Below are positions 37,986 through 48,100 of a stretch of DNA of 64,000 nt, piece after piece. Each line of letters starts with the position of its first letter. The first letter of the stretch is position 1. The notes under the pieces were generated by a model that saw nothing but the letters and a program-made list of their open reading frames with translations, did no database searches and was not told where the DNA came from. The translations under genes were made by a program, and so were the position numbers. This DNA is from Corythoichthys intestinalis. Its lineage: Eukaryota > Chordata > Actinopteri > Syngnathiformes > Syngnathidae. The stretch is from NCBI RefSeq assembly GCF_030265065.1, contig NC_080410.1, positions 36,833,398-36,897,397 on the forward strand, in the 5' to 3' direction.

Positions 37986-38643
37986 TATGTATCTATTTAT
38001 CCTGCTGGCACTCAATGTAAATAATAAATCAATTAAAAAACTGCTACTGGCTAACAACTAGTTTAGGGTTTACCCTGCTCATTGTTAGCTAGGATAGGCT
38101 CCAGCGGTTCAGAGGATGAACGAATGAATAAATTCAAACATTTTAGAAATATTAAACATGAAAAATTCTATTAACAGTACCAACCTTCCTCAAACACACA
38201 CCACTTGATGCCCCATCTTGCGCGAGAGCCTATCGGGTCACTCCTGAAATGCAGCACAAGCGCTGCTTTTTGGGTGCAGGTGTTGATCCGCCGTGTTCAT
38301 GCGCAGATGCCACAGATTGGAGGCAGCGCATATCTTTCCTGTGAGAACATGGAGTAGCCGATCCACTAACGACTAAAATAGAAGGACAGCGTCACTGACA
38401 AATATGCGCGCATCGTAACCCTTTACAGGGCACCAATTTAACTCATTGGCTGCCATTGACAGTGCCAGACATCAAGTCCATTTTGACTCCGAGGGCCGGC
38501 AGCGGATCAGTCAAAAAGGATTAGACGTCTAGCGCCATCAATAGCACTGAAAGATGAGCATTCACAGCCTAGCCTCACAGTTTACATTAATGAATTGGAC
38601 ATCTATTGTTGGATTGGTCCATTGGATGGAAAAAGTACATTTG
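37986..38643. other. Intergenic; unclassified
   Basis: Short dispersed repeat words (ctcattggctgccattgaca at 38442) but no element boundary or gene recognised. Confidence 0.4.
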
Positions 38644-38754
38644 CAGTGTATCACAAAAATGAGTACACCCCTCGCATTTCTGCAGATATTTAAGTATACA
38701 GTATCTTTTCATGGGATGACACTGACAAAATTACACTTTGACACAATGAAAAGT

Positions 38755-39790
38755 AAGGCAAGGCAAGGCAAGGCAAGGCAAGGCAAATTTATTTATATAG
38801 CACAATTCAACACAAGGCAATTCAAAGTGCTTTACATCACATGAAGATCATAAAAATCACATTTAAGTCAATACAACGTAAAAACCAAGACAAAAGATCG
38901 CATTTAATCACAAATAGAATAAAAATAAATAAATAAAAATAAAACAAAAATAAAAATAAAACAAAAACTACAACTACTAATAATAATTGAAATCAGCAAT
39001 GGAGATGAGCAGAGGAATAGAAAGCAAGTAGATTGAAATATATAGACAGTTATGGATATGCAGTGCTAAACAAAAGCGTTGTTAGCCCTGATTTAAAAGA
39101 GCTAACAGTTTGAGCATACTTCAGACGTTCAGGTAACTTGTTCCAAAGGTGAGGAGCATAATAACTAAATGCTGCCTCACCCTGCTTGGTTCTTGTTCTT
39201 GGAACATGCAGAAGACCGGTTCCAGACGACCTTAGGGGTCTAGATGTCTCATAGGAATCTGACAAGTCAAGCATGTATTTTGGTCCAAGGCCATTAAGTG
39301 TTTTGTAGACGAGCAGTAGTGTTTTATAGTCTATCTTTTGACTCATTGGAAGCCAGTGTAGCGATTTCAAAACCGGTGTAATGTGGTCCAGCTTCTTTGT
39401 ATTTGTGAGGACACTGGCTGCAGCATTCTGTACGAGCTGCAGCTTCCTGACTGATTTTTTATCAAGACCTGTAAATATACTGTTGCAATAATCCAATCTG
39501 CTGAAAATGAATGCATGCATAGGTTTTTCCATGTCATGTTGAGTCAGAAGCCCCTTAATTCTGGTTATATTTTTTAGGTGGTAATAAGCGGATTTAGTGA
39601 TGGACTTTAGAGGGCTATCAAATTTTAGGTCTGAGTCAATAATTACGCCAAGGTTTCTGATTTGATTTGTAGCTGTAAGTGACATTGTGCTAAGTTGCCT
39701 GCTTATCTTTGACCTTTCCTTTTTTGGCCCAAAAATGATCACCTCTGTCTTCTCCACATTTAACTGGAGAAAATTCTGGCACATCCATTC
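38755..39790 (-). mobile_element. L2-type LINE, 5'-truncated, with a long open frame
   Basis: Minus-strand open frame 39784-39050 (244 residues) is the C-terminal half of an L2 reverse transcriptase: LNVEKTEVIIFGPKKERSKI, the RNLGVIIDSDLKFDSPLKSI block, SRLDYCNSIFTGL, LVQNAAASVL, LHWLP and APHLWNKLPERLK. The 3' end is tttatttatatagcacaatt plus an (aggca)n tail at 38755-38787. The catalytic YADD part is absent (5' truncation). The unbroken frame indicates a recent insertion. Confidence 0.93.
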
Positions 39791-40426
39791 AGTAGTCTGT
39801 GTACAGCTTATATAATAGAGTTAATTTATTTTCCCCTCAAAATAACTCAAAATATAGCCATTAATATCTAAACCCCCGGCAACAAAAGTGAGTACACCCC
39901 ATGAAAAAACGTACATCCCTAAATGTCCAAATTGAGTACTGCTTGTCATTTTCTCTTCAAAATGTCATGTGACTCATTACAGGAGTGTTGTCAGCATTGC
40001 TGCAGAGATTGAAGAGGTGGGGGGTCAGCCTGTTAGTGCTCAGACCATACGCCGCACTCTACATCAAATTGGTGTGCATGGCTGTCACCCCAGGCGGAAG
40101 CCTCTTCTGAAGACGGTACACAAGAAAGCCCGCAAAGTTTGCTGAAGGCATGTCAACAAAGCACATGGATTACTGGAACCATGTCCTATGGTCTGATGAG
40201 ACATGCGGGCAAATGACAATGACAAGCAGTACTCAATTTGGACATTTAGGGATGTACGTAGTTCCCATATGATGTACTCATTTTTGTTGCCAGGGGTTTA
40301 GCTATTAATGGCTATATTTTGAGTTATTTTAAGGGGAAATAAATTAACTCTATTATATAAACTGCACAAAGACTACTTTTCATTGTGTCAAAGTGTCATT
40401 TTCTCAGTGTTATCCCATGAAAAGAT

Positions 40427-41051
40427 TAGGGCTGTCAAACGATTAAAAATTTTAATCGAGTTAATCACAGCTTTAAAATTAATTAATCGTAATGAATTGC
40501 AATTCAAAGCATCTATAAAATATGCCAAATTTTTCTGTAAATTATTGTTGGAATGGAAAGATAAGACACAAGACTGATAAATACATTCAACATACTGTAC
40601 ATAAGTACTGTATTTGTTTATTATAACAATAAATCAACAAGATGGCATTAACATTAACATTCTGTTAAAGCGATCCATGAAAGACTTGTAGTTCTTAAAA
40701 GATAAATGTTAGTACAAGTTATAGAAATTTTATATTAAAACTCCTCTTAATGTTTTCGTTTTAATAAAATTTGTAAAATTTTCAATCAAAAAATAAACTA
40801 GTAGCTCGCCATTGTTGATGTCAATAATTACACAATGCTAATGGTGTTGAAACCCATAACATCAGTCACACCCAAGCGCCAGCAGAGGGCGACAAAACAC
40901 CAAAAAACACAAGTAACAAGTGGACATGACACTATGCTGTCATTTTAATCTGTTTGAGCGGGGCATGTGCGTTAATTGCGTCAAATATTTTAACGTGATT
41001 AATTTAAAAAATTAATTACCGCCCGTTAACGCGATCATTTTGACAGCCCTA
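40427..41051 (+). mobile_element. hAT-like MITE ('tagggctgtcaaacgatt' family)
   Basis: Ends tagggctgtcaaacgattaa and cattttgacagcccta; perfect TSD gaaaagat (40419-40426 and 41052-41059). Non-coding. Inserted in the Tc1 fold-back copy. Confidence 0.9.
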
Positions 41052-41559
41052 GAAAAGATATACTTAAATATCTTCAGAAATGCGAGGGGTGGATTCACTT
41101 TTGTGATACACTGTATTTCTTCTATTAATCATTAAAATAATTTCCTACATGACATTTACTAGCGCTTTTTATACTTTCCCCATTTTTGTGATCTTTTTGG
41201 ACCCTTATTTAAATAAAGAAAGTAGTAAAACTAGTGCATCGATTCAAATAGTAATAAATAACACAATGTTGACCTTGGACTTTTTCGAGCCCCGATATAA
41301 AAGTGCCAATGAGCATCTGGCTGTAACATGAAGATGCTAGTCATTATCACCATGATAAACACTTTCATCTGCTGTCTCAATTCTGATTGGTCCTGGAGAT
41401 GGAAGTAGCACCTCAAGGCCCAATTACGAACATTTCTTTGATTCCAAGTCCCTTTTAATAATATTCCAATGCACTTTTTTGGTGTTAGCATGGCCTGTTC
41501 GTGCAACTCGGGTGTTGCTCGATCACCCTCGTTGGCTTGCTCGCACATGGAAGCATCCC

Positions 41560-41749
41560 TCATTTGTTGCCCTAAAAATAGACTGGACTAGTAGACACAT
41601 TTTTTCGAATTGCATCTTGGCACCCGATACCAGAGCCCAAAGCTCTGTAAATGGTGTTGCTGGAGGATATATAAGAAGCGGACAACCCTGTTGGGACATT
41701 CACTGGGAATCTGCCTTGGTCTTTTCACTCGCCTCAACGCAGTGCAAAG
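41560..41749 (+). promoter_or_regulatory. pvalb: Promoter and non-coding exon 1 of parvalbumin B
   Basis: A perfect MEF2 motif CTAAAAATAG lies at 41572-41581. A TATA box (atatataag) is at 41667-41675. A start near 41697 would give an exon 1 ending at the donor 41749/41750 (cagtgcaaag/GTGAGT), 418 bp before the ATG exon. MEF2 about 90 bp above TATA is a typical skeletal-muscle layout. The start site itself is inferred from the TATA spacing. Confidence 0.75.
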
Positions 41750-42167
41750 GTGAGTGCGCACCACCCTAAAAAGACCTCCACCCAGACACAGGAGGACCCA
41801 TCGAGGACACTTGTCGTACCCTGGACTATAATCATAATAATGATGATGATACAGAGGAAATCGATGGATCATATGCAGGACGGCAGAGGACTTGAGGATA
41901 ATGATGACGTTTTGTATATTCTGTCACACCTACGTCACTTGATTTATCTTTTTTTTTTTTCTCTCGCCCGTGACGTCATGCATGTTGAGAATTGAAAAAG
42001 TAATTGGTCATCCTCGTCCTCTACTGTATTCACTTTGGAATTTATGACTAGGCCATGGGAGCTTGAAAGAAAAATCCTAATAAAACTTGAAACCATTTTG
42101 ATTAGGATTCAGTTGTAATTGATGTTTATTGTAATTTTTTTTAATTGATTCTAGATAAGATAAAGAA

Positions 42168-45100
42168 ATGGCCTTCGCTGGTGTCCTCAAGGAAGCCGAG
42201 GTGAAAGCAGCTCTGGATGGCTGCGCAGGTAATGCTTATTTTTTTATCACTACATGCAAGGCCGGCCCAGCCTATACACAGACTATGCACCTGCTTAGGG
42301 CCCCTGACCACTAGGGGGCCCCCAATCTGGCAACCTCATTTTATACGATGTTAATAGAGCATCGCGAATAATGTGGCGCGTATCGCCGTTTATCCATGCA
42401 AACATCCATTTTCTTGTCATTACATGTCATTTGGGGGGAGAAGTTTGAAGTATGCAGTGCAACAAAATATGATTAATATACGAAATATGGACGTATGGGT
42501 TGGATTGCATGTATGGGTTTCACAGTACACTGTGACGAAATGGTTGGCCAAAAATATGGCATTATTTTGTTTCGGGCCCCCAAATGGCCTGGGCCGGCCC
42601 TACTATATGACACCGAAAACGTTGGTTAAAGAAAATCAATGTTTTTGTTTTCTTCTCAAAATCTTCATATGAACTTTTTGAATGACTCATATCTGAATGA
42701 AAGAGTTCATTTTGGGCATCTCAAATGTACAAGTTAACTCATTCAATGCCTTGGACAGTATTGACATCAAATATATTTTGTCTGGGGGCGCTGGCAGCGA
42801 TTAATTTTTATTTTTGTTCTTTTTAGTGGGTTTATTTTTCATTTTTATTTTATTCCTATCCAGATGTTACATTTATGTAGATTTTTGTATTTGGCGGAAA
42901 ACACTCAGGTGACTTGAAGTTCCGCTCTGAGACCCTCAATTTGGCCAACTTTCAAAATTGTCCGAAATGCAGGTGTGATACATCATTGGAAAGCTTAAAA
43001 TCTCAATTTTCTGGAGGAACAAAAATTTTGAACAGGAAGGCATTTTGAAAAAAAGAAAACATTTTAAACCCTAATTGGAGGCGAGAGCACGCGAGAGCAG
43101 AATTAAAGACGCCACGATTTTAACGAGATATTATCGTATGCTCACCTTGTTTCGATCCAAAAACTCCATGTAGCACGTATCACCGAGCGTCAAGACACAG
43201 CTGTGAATGGCCACAGCCAGATTTTTTATTTTATTTTATGGGTGAAACATGGTGATATAACATGGGTCGCGATGCAGAAATCGCAGACAACAAGCAGAGG
43301 TTAAGATTTTCTTTTTCATATAGTTACCCATTTAAACGTTATTTTTCTTTTTTTTTTTTGTTTGGATCGATTATTTATCATCGGGGAAAATGTGACAGTA
43401 ACACAAAAAATACAATTAAGCGATAGTTATAAGGTAAATATTCGTGACTTCTTTACAGACGCCATTTTTTTCTTAGTGACATAATTCGTTTAAAAGTTTA
43501 AAATAAGCGAGTAATTTTTAAAAGTTTTTTTTTTTTTTTTTTTTAAATGAAATATTAGACATCAATTAATGATTCTAAGCTAAAAATGGCAGACATTTTG
43601 AATAATAAATATAATTAGTAACTTCGTTTTATGGCTGGGTTGAAACAAAAGCGGTTGTGTTTTCAGGCTAAAAACGGGCAAATTAAAAATAGTTCGGGGG
43701 CTTAATGCGCGATGAATCTGCTATGGCAGCATATAGACATATTGTTCTATCAAACACAACAGTTGTTTTGGCTTAAAATACAGCAGTTTCTTTTAAAGAG
43801 GCATGCAAGAGCAGAAACGGCTTTTTCAGTCTTGTCTGTGTTTTCCGCGATTTACAGTTTTACTCCTTTGTTTTTGTTAATTTATGTGATTGAATGTTTT
43901 AGTTTTAGTTTTGTTATTTATTTTATTTTTTTCCTTGATTTTACTAGCTTAATATATTAGATTATTATCAAATAAATGTAAAAATCAACAAAATAAAATA
44001 CCGTAATTTCGGGACTATAAGGCGCACCTGACTATAAGCCGCCAGCCACCAAATTTGACATGAAAACGGCATTTGTTCATAGATAAGCCTCACTGGACTA
44101 TAAGCTGCAGTTATCCTCATTGTATTATGGGATATTTACACCAAAAGATATTAACTGGTAACACGTCATTTGACAATGGCATCATAAGACTGTCATGAAA
44201 CCAAATGAGGCACCATTAAGCGTTGAACCAATTTGGTGCAAATCCTTATTGTTATAAAAATCTTCATTTGGCCATCACTGCTCCCTTGGGGGAGACAGTC
44301 AACCTCTGCTGCCACCTGCTGTCAACTCTGTTGTCATCCAACATTCCTCCTAGCATGCATTGCGGCGTTACAGATGTAAAAACAATCAAAAGTCATGTTC
44401 TGTGCTAATTATTTCTTCAGTTACTCTTCCAGTTGTTTCATTAATTGCTAGTTATGGTATTTGGTAACATTTTCTTGGATAGTGGTGCCATAATACTGTC
44501 ATAATTATTACATGACACTGTCATAGGCATTATTGAATGCTTATAATAGATGTCGGTTAGTGTGATCCAGCAAATTACTTCACTTTTGAATGGACGTAAA
44601 AGATCTGAGCTGGACATAAATAGAGTTAGTGTCATAATATGCAACATGACACATTTTGACATCTGTCATAATAATTCAGTAATACCCATGATAGTGTCGT
44701 GTCATGTCATAATTATGACATTCTTATGACAGTCTTACGATGCCGCTGTCAAACAAAGTGTTACCTATTAACCCAAATAAATCATCAAATAAGCCCCACT
44801 GGACTATAAGCCGCAGGATTCAAAATGAGGGAAAAAAGTAGCGGCTTATAGTCCGAAAATTAGGGTACTTGTTTTTCCAACACCGCTTATCTTAGTCAAA
44901 CATTGTTAACATTGATTCAGTAACATCCGTCAGAAAATTCCCCTCCCCAAAAAACGTATCGATCCCATCTTACACAGCATCTCTTTGTTTTTCACTTTGC
45001 AGCCGCAGACTCGTTCAACTACAAGAACTTCTTCAAGACGTGCGGTCTGGCCGGCAAGTCTGCCGACGACGTCAAGAAAGCCTTCCAGATCATTGACCAG

Positions 45101-48100
45101 GACAACAGCGGCTTCATTGAGGAGGACGAACTCAAGTAAGATGACATAAACATAGGCGGGGTTTGACTTTTGTGGCAGGGGAGGGGGCAAAAATGTTGAT
45201 GACCCCCGAAACGCAGCGTCAGCAATAGGGTTGTTCCGATCATGTTTTTTTGCTCCCGATCAGATCCCGATCGTTTTAGTTTGAGTATCTGCCGATCCCA
45301 ATATTTCCCGATCCGATTGCTTTTTTTTTTTTTTGCTCCCGATTCAATTCCAATCATTCCCGATAATTTTTCCCGATCATATACATTTTGGCAATGCATT
45401 AAGAAAAAAATGAATAAAACTCGGACGAATATATACATTCAACATACAGTACATAAGTACTGTATTTGTTTATTATGACAATAAATCCTCAAGATGGCAG
45501 TTACATTATTAACATTCTTTCTGTGAGAAGGATCCACGGATAGAAAGACTTGTAATTCTTAAAGGATAAACGTGACTTTGTATATTGTGACTAAATATAG
45601 CCAACTAGTGTATTTGTTGAGCTTTCAGTAAATGATAATGTAGCCATTTAACTGTTCTGCCCAAATGCATGATGGGAAGTGCAAGAATGACTGTGCGTAG
45701 TGGTACCAATGGATATATCATTGGGAAATAACATAGGGTGTTAAGAAAAAGATCGATTACTACCTTTCTTCCCCATATTGCGTCCCACGGTATTTCTAAT
45801 CGTTGGGAGAGGGATTGTAAAGCTTTAGCCAATTAAAACAAGTCTCCAAAGGCTGCCAAAATTCACTCTACTCATTTTACGTTGCCTTTTAGCTCTATAT
45901 ACAGGTATAACGGCGGCATTAAAGATTGAACGTGAAAAAGCGTGAGTGGGTCGTGCAGCGCATGTGTTAATTGCGTTAAATGTTTTAACGTGATAAATTT
46001 TTAAAAAATTAATTACGGCTGTTAACGTGATAAATTTGATAACCCTACTTTAAGCCTAAACTAAAGACTCTGGATGGGTGTAACACATTATGTGTGTAAC
46101 GTTTAATACAATTAGAATACGATTCAATTAAAAAAATATATATATATATTAAAAAAAAGGCATGTCCGATATTTTTTTGCCAATTCCGATACTTTGAAAA
46201 TGATGTGATCGGACCCGATCGATCGGGACATCTCTAGTCAGCAATAAAGTTAACTTCCAAGATATATGATCGGATAGTAGCTACCATGCTCGTACATATA
46301 GGCATCCCAGCTGTGTGTGTGTACACGCACGAGTGTGAGCGCGCTCAATTTTCTGTTCGTTTTGACTGAATATTCCAGCTAGGAACTTTTATAATAATAC
46401 GTGTAAAATGAGCGGGTTTTTTTTTTGTTTGCCATCATTTATGAGGATTAACGTTTTTAGTGGAGCAAACTGAATCTCCGCTCACCATTTTGGCGGTGCA
46501 CATTAGGAGTGGGAACCTCTTGGTACCTCACGGTACGATACGATACAAAGCTCACGATAACGATGATCTGACGATATGACGATACAACGATTATCGATAC
46601 ATTGGTCAGGAAATCATTCTAGGATATTCTACAAACAACTAATAAACAGAAAAACAAGCTTTTGCTGTGAATTGGAATGAGTTTATCACTTGTAGACGTC
46701 CAATTCATTTAAACTGGGAGGGTGGCAGAGTATGAACGTTCGTTCATTCGCTGCCATCCCTCCCACTTCAAATGGATTGAACGTCTATAGCTGTCAATGG
46801 CAGTGAATGCCAGGCAATGGGGTCATTTTGGGCCATTTAAGGTCATTTACCTGTTGATTTTTAGTTACTTCCTGTTGATTTTGGGATATTTTATGGGTCA
46901 CGTCCTGTTTATTTTGAGTTACAGAACAGGAAGTGACCCGGGAATCACCCAAATGAATAGGCAGTGACTCAAATTCAACAGGAAATGACTTGTAAATGAA
47001 CAGCAAGTAAATGCCCCGAAAATCGGACAGAATGACGTCAAATTCTCTGGTTTCAAATGAACGAACGTTCCCAGTCTGAATGGATTGGGCGTCGAGCACC
47101 CAGCCTTAGAGTTAACTGAGACACTATTATGATGGAGGAATTTGGTAGCAACCTGTTGATTCCTTTTTTTTTTTTTTTTTTTTGATACCTTTTTAAAACG
47201 ATATCTCGATTCTTGGAAGGAGCATATCGATAACCTTTTGGGACACAAAGCATCACGATATATCACCATTTCGATATTTTGTCACACCCCTAGTCCGCAT
47301 CTTCAATCCTTGGTTCTCACTCAGTAGTTGTTGTCGCTTTTGAAAGTTTAGGTTTGAAAAAAATTACATATATCCATCTTGCCTCTTTTGTCTTCAAGTG
47401 TTTTTTTTTTGTGCTAAGCAAAGCAAAGGACCCCCTCAAAGGTGCTAGTCACATGATCTGATTGAAAAATAATTTTGACTCATTATAAAAATATATTTTT
47501 TGTTCATTTCATTCATTTATGTTGTTTGTTTTATTGCTTTACATTTTTATAGACAACATTTTACCGGCAAAGTCTTAATTTTAACTTCATATATTGGAAA
47601 GTCAATTATATGCATTGATGTTTTTGGCCATTGGGGGGGGGCTACGCCCCCGGCCCCCCCTCAATCTCTCGCGAACGTATGATCAATGGTAATAAATGTG
47701 TTTATAATATGATGGTGTCTTTGTTTTGTAGGCTGTTCCTGCAGAATTTCTCGGCGTCCGCTCGCGCGCTCACCGACAAGGAGACCAAAGACTTCCTCAC
47801 CGCCGGTGACAGCGATGGTGACGGCAAGATCGGAATTGAGGGTAAGCCTTTTTTTAAAAAAAGAATTTCTTACATTTCTTTGTAAATTGGACATAAAATG
47901 TCTTCTGATCAACACAATAATCACAAGAATTAATATCTTGCCTAAAATTGTGTCACTTGGAAATTTAATAGATCCTTGTATAAAGCCAACATACATTGGG
48001 TGGAAAAGGTAAAATAATTCCTCACATTTCTATGCAAATTGATCATATGTTATTTAATCACCCATATACTCATAAGAATCAACAGTATGCTTGAATTTGT

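Larger units (their letters stand above)
38644..41113. mobile_element. Second copy of the Tc1 fold-back family, with L2 and hAT insertions
   Basis: Left cagtgtatcacaaaaatgag, right cacttttgtgatacactg followed by TA. One arm with the transposase segment is at 39905-40205 (same VSAQTIRRTLHQIGVHGCHP reading); the other arm is largely missing, leaving only its outer part (40206-40265). An L2 LINE (38755-39790) and a MITE (40427-41051) are nested. Confidence 0.8.

Noticed and set aside
45019-45438. 139-codon minus-strand frame
   Set aside because: Shadow of gene B exon 3 fused to MITE sequence.
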